Source of the DNA: Mesorhizobium_B sp963522145
GTDB taxonomy: Bacteria; Pseudomonadota; Alphaproteobacteria; Rhizobiales; Rhizobiaceae
Reading direction: 5' to 3'
Length of the DNA stretch: 64,000 nucleotides
Assembly: GCA_963522145.1 (NCBI GenBank)
Contig: CAUQXI010000001.1
Location: forward strand, 248,001-312,000
The notes below the pieces were generated by a model. It had not been told where the DNA came from and searched no databases. It worked only from the letters and a program-made list of their open reading frames with translations. The position numbers and the translations under genes were made by a program. Below, piece after piece: positions 45,657 through 54,653 of this stretch (position 1 is the first letter of the stretch; every line of letters starts with the position of its first letter).

Positions 45657-48600
45657 ATGATCAGTGACGGAAAAAGGTTCGGGGCGCGCGCGGACGATCC
45701 CCTCGTCCTGTCCGGCCGCGATGTGACCGCCGTTCTCGGCCCGACCAATACGGGAAAGACCCATCTCGCCATCGAGCGCATGGTGGCGCATGAGTCCGGC
45801 GTGATCGGCCTGCCGCTGCGGCTGCTGGCACGTGAAGTCTATGCCCGCGTCTGCGAGAAGGTTGGCCCCCATCTCGTCAACCTCGTGACGGGCGAGGAGA
45901 AGATTCTGCCGCCTGGCGCGCGCTATTCCGTGTGCACGGTGGAGGCTATGCCGCGCGAAACGGATGCGGCCTTCGTCGCGATCGATGAGGTGCAACTCGC
46001 GGGCGACCTCGAGCGCGGACACATCTTCACCGATCGCATCCTTCATCTTCGCGGTCGCCAGGAAACGCTGCTGCTGGGCGCGGCCACCATGCGCGGCATC
46101 CTGGAACGACTGCTGCGCGGCGTCTCCGTGGTCACGCGGCCGCGGCTGTCGCATCTTGCTTACGCGGGCTCCAAGAAGATCACGCGGCTTCCGCGCCGCT
46201 CGGCGATCGTCGCCTTCTCGGCCGACGAGGTTTACGCGATCGGCGAGCTGATCCGTCGTCAGCGCGGCGGGGTGGCGGTGGTGCTCGGCGCGCTTTCCCC
46301 GCGTACCCGCAACGCTCAGGTCGCGCTCTACCAGTCGGGCGACGTGGACTATCTCGTGGCGACGGACGCGATCGGCATGGGGCTCAACCTCGATGTCGAT
46401 CATGTCGCCTTCGCGCAGAACCGCAAATTCGACGGCTACCAGTTCCGCGATCTCAACCCGGCCGAGCTCGGCCAGATCGCCGGCCGCGCGGGCCGTCACA
46501 TGCGCGATGGCACCTTCGGCGTGACCGGCCAGGTCGATCCGTTCCCGGATGAACTGGTCGAGCGCGTGGAGGGGCACGACTTCGATCCCGTGAAGGTGCT
46601 GCAATGGCGCACATCGCGCTTCGACTTTTCGAGCCTCGATGCGCTGCGCCGCTCGATCGACACGCCTGCGCCGGTGGAGGGGCTCACGCGTGCTCTGCCC
46701 GCCGTCGATGCTCAGGCGCTGGAACAGCTGTGCAAGGATCCGGCGATCACTGCGCTTGCGAATAACCGCGACCGTGTGAAGCTTCTGTGGGAAGCCTGCG
46801 CGCTGCCGGATTACCGCCGCATCGCACCTGCCCAGCACGCCGACCTCGTCGCCTCGATATTCTCCGATCTCGTGCGGCGCGGCGCGGTGGACGAGGACTA
46901 TATGGCCGAGCAGGTGCGCCGTGCGGACTCCACCGAAGGCGAGATCGACACGCTGTCGCACCGCATCGCACAGATCCGCACCTGGACTTTCGTGGCCAAC
47001 CAGCCGAACTGGATGGCTGATCCGGCACACTGGCGCGAAAAAACGCGCGCGATCGAGGACCGGCTTTCGGACGCGCTGCACGAGCGGTTGACGAAACGCT
47101 TCGTAGACCGCAGGACATCCGTCCTTCAAAGGCGACTGAGAGAAAACACGATGCTCGAAGCCGAGATCGATGCCGCCGGCACGGTGAGCGTGGAAGGTCA
47201 CCATGTGGGTGAGCTCCAAGGCTTTCGCTTCACCGCCGACCAGACCGGCAACAGCGAAGAAGCGCGCGCCGTGCGCGGCGCCGCGCAGAAGGCGCTGGCT
47301 GCCGAGTTCGAGACGCGCGCGGAGCGCTTTTCCGCCTCGCCCAACGGCGATCTCGCGCTTGCCTCGGACGGCACCTTGCGCTGGATCGGCGCGCCGATCG
47401 CCACACTTGTGGGCGGCGACGACCCTCTCCGCCCGCGCCTGGTTCTGCTGGCCGACGAGCAGTTGACCGGCCCGACGCGCGACAAGGTGATGGCGCGCGC
47501 CGAGCGCTTCGTGCAATTCCAGGTTGAGACGCTGTTGAAGCCGCTGGTCGATCTGCGTGATGCGGCCGCGCTTTCGGGCATCGCGCGCGGGATCGGCTTC
47601 CGCCTGGTGGAGAATTTCGGCCTGTTGTTCCGCCGCGACGTGGCGGATGAGGTGCGGTCGCTGGACGGCGAGGGCCGCGCCGCATTGCGGCGGCTCGGCG
47701 TCCGCTTCGGCGCCTACCACATCTTCGTGCCCACGCTGGTGAAGCCGGCTCCGGCCGGGCTGCTCACCCTTCTCTGGGCGCTCAAGAATGACGGCAAGGA
47801 TCTGCCCGGCTTCGGTGACGTGGCCCATGCGCTGGGCTCGGGCCGCACCTCGCTCGTGGTTGATCCGAACTACGATCGCCGTTTCTATGGGCTTGCAGGG
47901 TTCCGCGTGCTCGGCCGCCGCGCTGTGCGCGTGGACATCCTCGAGCGGCTGGCCGACCTGATCCGGCCCGCGCTGAGCTGGAAGCCCGGTACGCCCGGTC
48001 CGCGTCCCCATGGTGCGCTCGATGGCGCCGCGTTTCTGGTTACTCCGCCGATGATGTCGATCCTGGGTGCCGGCACGGAGGACATGGAGGAGGTGCTCAA
48101 GAATCTCGGCTATCGCGCCGAGCCGAAGGCGGCCGCTGCGATCAAGGCGAAGCTTGCCGACCTTGACGCGGCGGTGGAGGAGGCGATCGCTGCCAGGGAA
48201 GCCGCAGCGCAGCCGCAGGCTTCAGAGCCTGCCGAGCCTGCCGAAGAGTCGAACGAGGTCGTGGAAGCGTCCGCCGATCCGTCGCTCGACAACGCCGCTG
48301 TGGCGCCACAGGTCTTGGAAACTGTCGAGGAGGAGGCTCACGACGAACCGGCGGACGCGGAGCCCGAAGCCTTCGAGAACAGCTCTTCCGCAACTCCCGA
48401 GATCGTTTCCTCCGTTGAGGGGGAGATGGTGGATGAGGAGCCTGTGCCGGCGACCATTTCTGCCGAAAGCGCGTCGGCCGTGGCTTCGGAAGCGGTTGCC
48501 GCCGCTTCAGCGCCAGCCGAGCATCCCGAGGAACCGAGCGTCGAAGCAGTCGAAGGAAGTGCGGTTGCGCCCGAGGCTGTGACGGATGCTGCCGAAACTC

Positions 48601-49094
48601 CCGCGCCCGCTGAAGAGCCAAAGCCCATCCTGGTCTGGCGCCCGGGCCGCTTTGAAGGCGGCCGCCGCGAGCACTCGAACGAGAACCGGGGCGGAGGAGC
48701 GCGGCGCGACAACAGGAACCGAGGGCATTCCGGCGGACAAGCCGATGCTGCGGGCGCGGAGGGCGAACGCAAGCCGGGCGGCGGGCGTCCCTTCCGTCCG
48801 CCTACGAACGACTCCGGTGCTGCGCCGGGTGAACGTCAGAACGACGGCCGGCGCGACTTCAAGGGTCGCAACCGCCGTGACGAGCGCGGCGGCGATCGAC
48901 CGCCTCGCGACAACACCACCCGCGCGGACGGAAAGCGCGGCGACGAGCGGCCACGCGACGGTCGCCCCGATCGCGGGCGTGATCGGGGCGATCATTCCGG
49001 CTTCCAGTCATCCAAGCCGCGCGAGGAGCGGCCGATCGATCCGAACTCTCCCTTCGCCAAGCTCGCTGCGCTGCGGGACCAGCTCAAGAAGTAG
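45657..49094 (+). CDS. mgpS: SUV3-like ATP-dependent RNA/DNA helicase MgpS with long disordered tail
   Basis: An 1145-residue protein. Walker A is GPTNTGKT (29-36) and the DEVQ box lies in FVAIDEVQLAGD. Motif VI is represented by AGRAGRHMRDG and the C-terminal helicase lobe by YLVATDAIGMGLNLDVDHVA. The resemblance is to mitochondrial Suv3. Residues about 838-985 form a Glu/Ala/Pro-rich acidic stretch. Residues about 1000-1120 are Arg/Gly/Asp/Asn-rich (RDNRNRGHSGG; RRDERGGDRPPRD), an RGG-like RNA-binding region, and the last 20 residues are ordered again (SPFAKLAALRDQLKK). ATG 45657 is chosen; GTG 45642 is possible. A role in RNA turnover is inference. Confidence 0.85.
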   Translation: MISDGKRFGARADDPLVLSGRDVTAVLGPTNTGKTHLAIERMVAHESGVIGLPLRLLAREVYARVCEKVGPHLVNLVTGEEKILPPGARYSVCTVEAMPRETDAAFVAIDEVQLAGDLERGHIFTDRILHLRGRQETLLLGAATMRGILERLLRGVSVVTRPRLSHLAYAGSKKITRLPRRSAIVAFSADEVYAIGELIRRQRGGVAVVLGALSPRTRNAQVALYQSGDVDYLVATDAIGMGLNLDVDHVAFAQNRKFDGYQFRDLNPAELGQIAGRAGRHMRDGTFGVTGQVDPFPDELVERVEGHDFDPVKVLQWRTSRFDFSSLDALRRSIDTPAPVEGLTRALPAVDAQALEQLCKDPAITALANNRDRVKLLWEACALPDYRRIAPAQHADLVASIFSDLVRRGAVDEDYMAEQVRRADSTEGEIDTLSHRIAQIRTWTFVANQPNWMADPAHWREKTRAIEDRLSDALHERLTKRFVDRRTSVLQRRLRENTMLEAEIDAAGTVSVEGHHVGELQGFRFTADQTGNSEEARAVRGAAQKALAAEFETRAERFSASPNGDLALASDGTLRWIGAPIATLVGGDDPLRPRLVLLADEQLTGPTRDKVMARAERFVQFQVETLLKPLVDLRDAAALSGIARGIGFRLVENFGLLFRRDVADEVRSLDGEGRAALRRLGVRFGAYHIFVPTLVKPAPAGLLTLLWALKNDGKDLPGFGDVAHALGSGRTSLVVDPNYDRRFYGLAGFRVLGRRAVRVDILERLADLIRPALSWKPGTPGPRPHGALDGAAFLVTPPMMSILGAGTEDMEEVLKNLGYRAEPKAAAAIKAKLADLDAAVEEAIAAREAAAQPQASEPAEPAEESNEVVEASADPSLDNAAVAPQVLETVEEEAHDEPADAEPEAFENSSSATPEIVSSVEGEMVDEEPVPATISAESASAVASEAVAAASAPAEHPEEPSVEAVEGSAVAPEAVTDAAETPAPAEEPKPILVWRPGRFEGGRREHSNENRGGGARRDNRNRGHSGGQADAAGAEGERKPGGGRPFRPPTNDSGAAPGERQNDGRRDFKGRNRRDERGGDRPPRDNTTRADGKRGDERPRDGRPDRGRDRGDHSGFQSSKPREERPIDPNSPFAKLAALRDQLKK

Positions 49095-49123
49095 ATGGCG
49101 GGACAAGCGGGCCGCGGGCAGCG

Positions 49124-49477
49124 ATGACGGAACCGGGCCGCCGCCAGCGTATCGACAAGTGGCTGTTCTTCGCCCGCCTCGTGAAATCTCGCAGCCTCGG
49201 CGCCAAGCTCGTTGAACTCGGCCGTGTCCGCGTCAACCGGATCAAGGCGCTCAAGCCGTCCGAGCCCGTTCAGCCGGGGGATGTGCTGACGATCAATTTC
49301 GATCGGCATATCGCGGTCCTGCGCGTCCTGGATGCCGGGGAGCGCCGTGGCCCTGCGTCGGAAGCGCGGCTGCTGTATGAGGACCTGTCGCCTCAGGCGT
49401 CGGGAGATGGGGCGCGTGCTGCCTATCCTGACGAGGCGGCCCGTTTGCGGAAGGCCTTTCGCGTCGAGGAGGATTGA
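49124..49477 (+). CDS. S4-domain RNA-binding protein (HslR-like)
   Basis: A 117-residue protein. The S4 domain spans about 8-70: RIDKWLFFARLVKSRSLGAK, then VNRIKALKPSEPVQPGDVLT. This is the heat-shock protein 15 type, which in E. coli binds stalled 50S subunits carrying peptidyl-tRNA. It starts 29 bases after mgpS, so both are probably on one message, in keeping with a shared RNA or ribosome role. Confidence 0.9.
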   Translation: MTEPGRRQRIDKWLFFARLVKSRSLGAKLVELGRVRVNRIKALKPSEPVQPGDVLTINFDRHIAVLRVLDAGERRGPASEARLLYEDLSPQASGDGARAAYPDEAARLRKAFRVEED

Positions 49478-49690
49478 GAAAGGCGAGTCCCGCTTCGGTC
49501 CGGCACGACACAACACAAGTCCAACATCCGGAATCGTTTGCTCCGCCTGCTCCCGTTCCGGTCCGCAGGTGCCTTTGGGGCGCCGGAAAGCCGCATGACG
49601 CGACCTTGTCAGCCTGAACCAAAGCCGCTACCTCCACCTTTGTTTCGGCCCCCTTCCACAGGAAAGACGGCCAGTCCGGAGCTTGCCCGC

Positions 49691-50029
49691 ATGACCTATG
49701 TCGTCACCGACAACTGCATCCGCTGCAAATACATGGATTGCGTGGAAGTGTGTCCGGTGGACTGTTTCTATGAAGGCGACAACATGCTCGTCATCCATCC
49801 GGACGAGTGCATCGACTGCGGGGTATGCGAGCCCGAATGCCCGGCTGACGCCATCAAGCCGGACACCGAGCCGGGCTTGGACAGATGGCTTCAACTGAAT
49901 GCGGAATACGCCGCGCAGTGGCCTAATCTCAGCCAGAAGAAGGAGCCGCCCGCCGACAGCAAGGAGTGGGACGGTGTGGAAGACAAGTTCGAGAAGTTCT
50001 TCTCGCCCGAGCCCGGCGAAGGCAATTGA
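49691..50029 (+). CDS. fdxA: ferredoxin FdxA ([3Fe-4S][4Fe-4S])
   Basis: A 112-residue seven/eight-iron ferredoxin. The first cluster motif is CIRCKYMDCVEVCPVDCF and the second is CIDCGVCEPECPADAI. The C-terminal extension (about 60-112, DRWLQLNAEYAAQWPNL) is normal for FdxA. ATG 49691 (MTYVVTDNC) is the family start. It is 213 bases after the S4 gene, with no gene between. Confidence 0.95.
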   Translation: MTYVVTDNCIRCKYMDCVEVCPVDCFYEGDNMLVIHPDECIDCGVCEPECPADAIKPDTEPGLDRWLQLNAEYAAQWPNLSQKKEPPADSKEWDGVEDKFEKFFSPEPGEGN

Positions 50030-50463
50030 GACTCGTCGTCGGAAGCTGCTGACGGGCTGCCCGGGCGTCGAAATGGTTAAGGTTTCCGCTTGACAGGCGC
50101 GCACCGGTCGGCTTGGCGAGCGCAGTAAAACCTTGATTCTCGCGGTGTTTTGTGTTAGACCAACGCTACTGCCGGTGGCGGAGGCGCTCTTTTCAAGCGG
50201 CGCCGAGCCTCAATCCAGGAAAGGTGGCATCTGCGTTTCGGGCCAAGGGTGACCTCGGCGCGAAGGGTTATCATGGCCGAATGTGACGGCACGCCGCCGC
50301 ACCGGTACGATCCTCCCGTCGCCGCTTTCTCGTGATCCGATCCGTCTGCTGCTTTCGTTGGTCGCCCATCGGGCAGGCATGGCGCGCGGGCGTTTCGCTT
50401 TTCCACGCGCCTTCTCGGTTTGCCGGCCTGTGCGGCCGGCGCAACGCTAGGAGTTCAGGGCGT
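50030..50463 (+). promoter_or_regulatory. carD upstream region (434 bases)
   Basis: No gene is seen. A TTGATT / TAGACC pair at 50133-50138 and 50156-50161 (17-base spacing) is a possible promoter, which would leave a leader of about 290 bases. TTGACA at 50090-50095 has no obvious -10. The function of the long leader, if real, is not evident. Confidence 0.3.
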
Positions 50464-51051
50464 ATGGCAACCACCACCCCTCAGAAGAAGTCGGCAGCGC
50501 GTCACGGTTTCAAGACCGGCGAGTCCATCGTTTATCCCGCCCATGGCGTTGGAACGATCGTGGCTATCGAGGAGCAGATCGTTGCGGGCCATACGCTCGA
50601 ACTGTTCGTGATCGACTTTCAGAAGGACAAGATGCGCCTGAAGGTGCCGGTGGCCAAGGCGGCGGCAATCGGCATGCGCAAGCTCGCCGAAACGGATTAT
50701 GTCGAGCGCGCGTTGAAGGTGGTTCAGGGCCGCGCGCGTGTGAAGCGCACCATGTGGTCCCGCCGCGCCCAGGAATATGACGCCAAGATCAATTCAGGCG
50801 ACCTGATCTCGATCTCGGAAGTGGTGCGCGATCTTTACCGCGCCGAGAACCAGCCTGAACAGTCCTATTCCGAGCGGCAGCTTTACGAGGCGGCTTTGGA
50901 CCGAATGGCGCGGGAGCTCGCCGCCGTGAACCAGCTGTCGGAAACCGAGGCCGTCCGCCTGATCGAGACCAACCTCAACAAGGGGCCAAAGCGCGGCGCC
51001 AAGGTGGAGGAAGAGGTCGAGGCAGAGGCGGAGCAGGAAGAGGCCGCCTGA
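50464..51051 (+). CDS. carD: CarD-family transcriptional regulator
   Basis: A 195-residue RNA-polymerase-binding protein. The N-terminal Tudor-like CarD/RID domain is FKTGESIVYPAHGVGTIVAI and onward to about residue 70. The helical C-terminal DNA-binding part includes SERQLYEAALDRMARELAAV. The tail is Glu-rich (VEEEVEAEAEQEEAA). CarD binds the beta subunit and stabilises open complexes at rRNA and other promoters. A strong terminator follows, and rpoH2 lies next. Confidence 0.93.
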   Translation: MATTTPQKKSAARHGFKTGESIVYPAHGVGTIVAIEEQIVAGHTLELFVIDFQKDKMRLKVPVAKAAAIGMRKLAETDYVERALKVVQGRARVKRTMWSRRAQEYDAKINSGDLISISEVVRDLYRAENQPEQSYSERQLYEAALDRMARELAAVNQLSETEAVRLIETNLNKGPKRGAKVEEEVEAEAEQEEAA

Positions 51052-51084
51052 GCCGAATCCTCCTTCTCATCAACGATCATTGAA

Positions 51085-51115
51085 GGTCCGGCTCGTGAGA
51101 GCCGGGCCTTTTTTT
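51085..51115 (+). terminator. rho-independent terminator after carD
   Basis: GGTCCGGCTC (51085-51094) and GAGCCGGGCC (51099-51108) pair around GTGA, and seven T follow. Confidence 0.92.
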
Positions 51116-51207
51116 CGGCTTTCCCCTGGGCGGCGAGCGTTTGCTCCCAACCAGTGATGCTCCTCCCACGCGGTGCGGGCTTGCTCCATGCTTCAGCGGT
51201 TTTCGGT

Positions 51208-51233
51208 GGAACCATCGGGGATAGGGCAACGTT
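51208..51233 (+). promoter_or_regulatory. EcfG (general stress sigma) type promoter of rpoH2
   Basis: GGAAC at 51208-51212 and CGTT at 51230-51233 are separated by 17 bases, a full match to the alphaproteobacterial EcfG/RpoE2 consensus. It lies about 125 bases upstream of the rpoH2 start and after the carD terminator. Control of an rpoH2 gene by the general stress sigma factor is known in rhizobia. Confidence 0.6.
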
Positions 51234-51357
51234 GCGGGAAGTCAACGGTTCATGCCCGGTCAATCCGGCGGATGGGCCGAGACGAGACCGGCGCAGAAGG
51301 GATCGCGCCATCCGCAATCAGGCGTCCGGAAAGCGCCGCAGCGAGGGAGTGTGCTCC

Positions 51358-52221
51358 ATGGAAGAAGCCGCCAAGAGAACGCTGATCCGTGCTGCAATGC
51401 GGGCTCCCTATCTGGAGCGCGACGAGGAACAGCAACTCGCCATCCGCTGGAAGGAGCATCAGGACCAGGAAGCGCTCCATAAGATCACCACCGCGCATAT
51501 GCGGCTCGTCATCTCGATGGCCTCGAAGTTCCGGTATTTCGGCTTGTCGATGGGCGACCTCATTCAGGAGGGCCATGTCGGATTGCTGGAAGCTGCGGCC
51601 CGCTTCGAGCCGGAACGCGAGGTTCGTTTCTCCACCTATGCCACCTGGTGGATCCGAGCCTCCATCCAAGATTACATCCTGCGCAACTGGTCTATCGTGC
51701 GCGGCGGCACGTCGTCGGCGCAGAAGGCGCTGTTCTTCAACCTTCGTCGCCTGCGCGCCAAGCTCGCGCAGAACTCCGGCATGATCTCGTCTTCCACGCT
51801 CTACAAGGAGATCTCGGAGGCGCTCGGCGTGTCCGAGCGCGATGTGGCCATGATGGATTCGCGCCTGTCGGCACCCGACACGTCGCTTAATGCGCCATTA
51901 GTCGAAGACGGGTCGGGTTCGGTGGACCGGATGGATTTCCTTGTCAGCGACGATCCGCTGCCCGACGAGGTGGTGGGCGAAACGATCGATGTGGAACGCC
52001 GCTCCGGCTGGCTTAACAACGCGCTTGGCGTCCTCAACGAGCGCGAGCTTCGCATCATCCGCGAGCGCCGACTGCGTGATGAAGGCGCCACACTGGAGTC
52101 GCTTGGCGAGACGCTCGGCATCTCCAAGGAACGCGTCCGGCAGATTGAAAGCCGCGCGATGGAAAAGCTGAAGAGCGCGCTGACACGCAACAACGGTGCG
52201 TTTGAGGCTACGATAGCCTGA
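51358..52221 (+). CDS. rpoH2: RNA polymerase sigma-32 factor RpoH2
   Basis: A 287-residue sigma-70-family factor of the RpoH group. Region 2 has FGLSMGDLIQEGHVGLLEAA and RFSTYATWWIRASIQDYILR, with the RpoH box around QKALFFNLRRLRAKL. Region 4 ends in LGISKERVRQIESRAMEKLK. The short N-terminus MEEAAKRTLIRAAM fits the RpoH2 branch rather than the main heat-shock RpoH1. GAGGGAG lies before ATG 51358. It directs stress and oxidative-damage genes; the EcfG-like promoter upstream would place it in a sigma cascade. Confidence 0.92.
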   Translation: MEEAAKRTLIRAAMRAPYLERDEEQQLAIRWKEHQDQEALHKITTAHMRLVISMASKFRYFGLSMGDLIQEGHVGLLEAAARFEPEREVRFSTYATWWIRASIQDYILRNWSIVRGGTSSAQKALFFNLRRLRAKLAQNSGMISSSTLYKEISEALGVSERDVAMMDSRLSAPDTSLNAPLVEDGSGSVDRMDFLVSDDPLPDEVVGETIDVERRSGWLNNALGVLNERELRIIRERRLRDEGATLESLGETLGISKERVRQIESRAMEKLKSALTRNNGAFEATIA

Positions 52222-52252
52222 ACCGGCGAAATCGATCCGTGCCTCGTTCTTC

Positions 52253-52281
52253 CGGGCCGCGTCATGCGGCCCGAAGTTTTT
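52253..52281. terminator. terminator between rpoH2 and the M48 protease gene
   Basis: CGGGCCGC (52253-52260) and GCGGCCCG (52266-52273) pair around GTCAT and are followed by AAGTTTTT in the rpoH2 direction. Confidence 0.8.
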
Positions 52282-53741
52282 CAGCGGTCGGTGATGATCT
52301 TGACCTTGTCGCCGGGCGAAACGGAAGCCCCGGGCTTCAGCGCATTCAGCACCTGAAAGAGTTCGAGCTTGCGGTCGACGCCGTTCATCTGCGCCGCGAG
52401 GGTGCCAACCGTCTGCCCCGCCGCCACGGTGACCACGCGGATGCGGAGCGGCTTGAGCGCCTCCTTTTCCGCCGGGCTCAGGAAGCGGAAGCTGCCACTC
52501 ACCGCGCGCGCCACGCTGTCCAGCGCCGTGCTTGAGGCGGGTGCCGCAGTGAGCAGGCGATAAACCTGCCCGCCGTCGCGGACCACCGCCACATCGAACT
52601 GCCAGCCATCCGCGCTCGCCCGCGCAAAGGCCGCGTCACGTCCGCCGATCTGGCCCGTCCGTATGCTTGCAGGATCAAGCCCGGCTACCCAGCCGCTGCG
52701 CAGATAGGCGTCGAGCGTCACATTGGACGCGAGCGCCACTCCGTCGAAGCGCATGGCGGTGTCGCCAGGCCCGGTCGCGGTGACAGCCGCCGCCGAATTG
52801 TCGATGCTGAAGCCCGCCGGCACCGAAAACGCCACGCCGAGTCGGGGGTGGAGGAAGGTCTGGCCGCGCACATAGCCTTCTTCCGGCTTGTCGCCGAACA
52901 GCAGCCCGTCAATGCCGGCCAGAAACGAGTCGCGATCGACCGTGCCAGTGCCAACCATGCCGAACTGGCGCGCGTGCCGCTGGGCCAGCTCGATGCGCTG
53001 AGGGGCGTTGGGATGGCTCGCCAGAAAGTCGAGGCTCGAATCGGCCGCACCGTTGACATTGCGCAGGTTGCTATAGTCGGCCATCGCCTGAAGGAAGCGG
53101 CCCGCCGCGTAAGGATCGAAGCCCGCGCGCCCACTGGCGCGGATGCCGATCGCGTCCGCTTCCAGTTCCTGGTTGCGGGAGAACTGGGCCAGCCTGAGCT
53201 TGCCTCGGATCAGCGCCGAGCTTGCGTCCGCTCCGCCGCCCAGCACGTCGCTCACCACCTGTCCCGCGAGCGCTTCTTCCGCTTCCTTGCGCTGCCGCTC
53301 GATGCCGTGATTGGCTGTCACATGCCCCATCTCATGGGCGATCACGGCGGCGAGTTCGGCCGAGTCGTTGGCAAGCGCGAGCAGGCCGCGCGTCACATAA
53401 AGATAGCCGCCGGGAAGGGCGAAGGCGTTCACATTGGGAGAGTCGAGGATCGTAATGCGATAGGTCTGATTCGGGTTCTCCGGGTCGAAGGTGAGCTGAC
53501 CCACCACCTTCGCTACCATGCGCTCAAGCTTCGGATCGGAATATTCGCCGCCATAGGTCGCGAGAATGCGCGGGTGCTGGCTGCGCGCGATCTCCGCCAT
53601 GCGGTCATTGCGCGTCACATTGTCGACGGTGACCGGCTTGTCGGAGGGCTGGAACGCCTGTTCGCTGAACTCCGCATTGGTGTTGATCGTGTTGCAGCCG
53701 GCCAGGGTCGCGCCGAGCGCAAGCACGACAAGCCCGCGCAT
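52281..53741 (-). CDS. M48-family metalloprotease lipoprotein with C-terminal LysM-like part
   Basis: A 486-residue predicted lipoprotein. LVVLALGATLAGC gives a lipobox with Cys16. The zinc site is the HEMGH motif in AAVIAHEMGHVTANHG, with the third ligand in QELEADAIG. After the protease domain (about 60-260) a mixed region leads to a C-terminal stretch RIRVVTVAAGQTVGTLAAQM, then LNALKPGASVSPGDKVKI, which resembles LysM. It is BepA-like and so probably acts in outer-membrane quality control, which is inference. ATG 53741 is chosen for the lipoprotein signal although its ribosome site is weak. Confidence 0.87.
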   Translation of the reverse strand: MRGLVVLALGATLAGCNTINTNAEFSEQAFQPSDKPVTVDNVTRNDRMAEIARSQHPRILATYGGEYSDPKLERMVAKVVGQLTFDPENPNQTYRITILDSPNVNAFALPGGYLYVTRGLLALANDSAELAAVIAHEMGHVTANHGIERQRKEAEEALAGQVVSDVLGGGADASSALIRGKLRLAQFSRNQELEADAIGIRASGRAGFDPYAAGRFLQAMADYSNLRNVNGAADSSLDFLASHPNAPQRIELAQRHARQFGMVGTGTVDRDSFLAGIDGLLFGDKPEEGYVRGQTFLHPRLGVAFSVPAGFSIDNSAAAVTATGPGDTAMRFDGVALASNVTLDAYLRSGWVAGLDPASIRTGQIGGRDAAFARASADGWQFDVAVVRDGGQVYRLLTAAPASSTALDSVARAVSGSFRFLSPAEKEALKPLRIRVVTVAAGQTVGTLAAQMNGVDRKLELFQVLNALKPGASVSPGDKVKIITDR

Positions 53742-53894
53742 CGTCCATGCCCGGCTGGTTGAAAGAATGCCCGCTGGAGAAGAGGCGAAAGGGGACAGAA
53801 CAAAATCCTCTGGCGATCTTTTTGGAGGGACATCCTCCAAAATGGACCCGCGCCTTGTGTCCTGCGCGTCCGGCCGCCGGGGCTTGGTCGCGAA

Positions 53895-54653
53895 TTATGT
53901 CGGCTTTGGGAGCGAATCAGTGCTCCGGACTTTTTCCGGAGTTGTTCCAATATAATGGCGGAACGCGGCGGGTCCAACCGAGCCGAAGAAATCAGCTGCC
54001 TTTCCTTGTGCCGAAAGCCGTCCATCTTCCAGAAACGCGATCTCGTCGGCGATCCGCTCAGCATCTTCGGGCTGATGGGTCACGAGAAGCACGGTGAGCG
54101 AGCGTTTCTCACGGATGGATCGGATCAGCTCAAGCATCTCCGTCCGCAGCGCGGGGCCAAGTGCCGCGAAGGGCTCATCGAGCAACAGCACGGGGCGGTC
54201 GCGCAGGATAGCGCGGGCGAGCGCCACGCGCTGCCGTTCGCCGCCCGACAGTTCGCGCGGACGGCGCTTCTCCTTTCCGGTGAGACCCACGCTGTCGAGG
54301 GCTCCCGCAACGGCTGCGCGATCTGCAGGGCTGAGCCGCAGGCCTGGATCGCGACCGAGGCCGATATTCTGCTCGACGCTTAAGTGAGCAAAGAGGTTGT
54401 TTTCCTGGAACACCATGGTCACCGGCCGTTGGTCCGGCGGCTGTTCGGTGACATCGCGGCCGCCGATCAGGATGCGGCCGGCATCCGGGCTCTCGAAGCC
54501 GGCAACCAGATGCAGAAGCGTGGTCTTGCCCGAGCCGCTCGGACCCATGAGAGCCGTAACCGCATTCCGGGGAAAGCGGATGTCGAAACGAAGCGACGTG
54601 CCCGGATAGGAGAAGGCGACCTGGGCCAGTTCGACGCCCTGGGGAGTGTTCAT
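53895..54653 (-). CDS. thiQ: thiamine ABC transporter ATP-binding protein ThiQ
   Basis: A 252-residue ATPase. Walker A is GPSGSGKTTL, the signature is LSGGERQRVALARAI, and Walker B is VLLLDEPFAALGP. VFQENNLFAHLSVEQNIGLG is typical of ThiQ. ATG 54653 overlaps the thiP stop (ATGA), so it is made with the permease. It is the last gene of the riboswitch-controlled thiBPQ operon. Confidence 0.92.
   Translation of the reverse strand: MNTPQGVELAQVAFSYPGTSLRFDIRFPRNAVTALMGPSGSGKTTLLHLVAGFESPDAGRILIGGRDVTEQPPDQRPVTMVFQENNLFAHLSVEQNIGLGRDPGLRLSPADRAAVAGALDSVGLTGKEKRRPRELSGGERQRVALARAILRDRPVLLLDEPFAALGPALRTEMLELIRSIREKRSLTVLLVTHQPEDAERIADEIAFLEDGRLSAQGKAADFFGSVGPAAFRHYIGTTPEKVRSTDSLPKPT

Noticed and set aside
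45555..48011. An 818-codon open frame on the minus strand opposite mgpS
   Set aside because: It is the mirror of a strongly GC3-biased gene. The plus frame has helicase motifs and a normal start; the minus product is His/Arg-rich and matches nothing.
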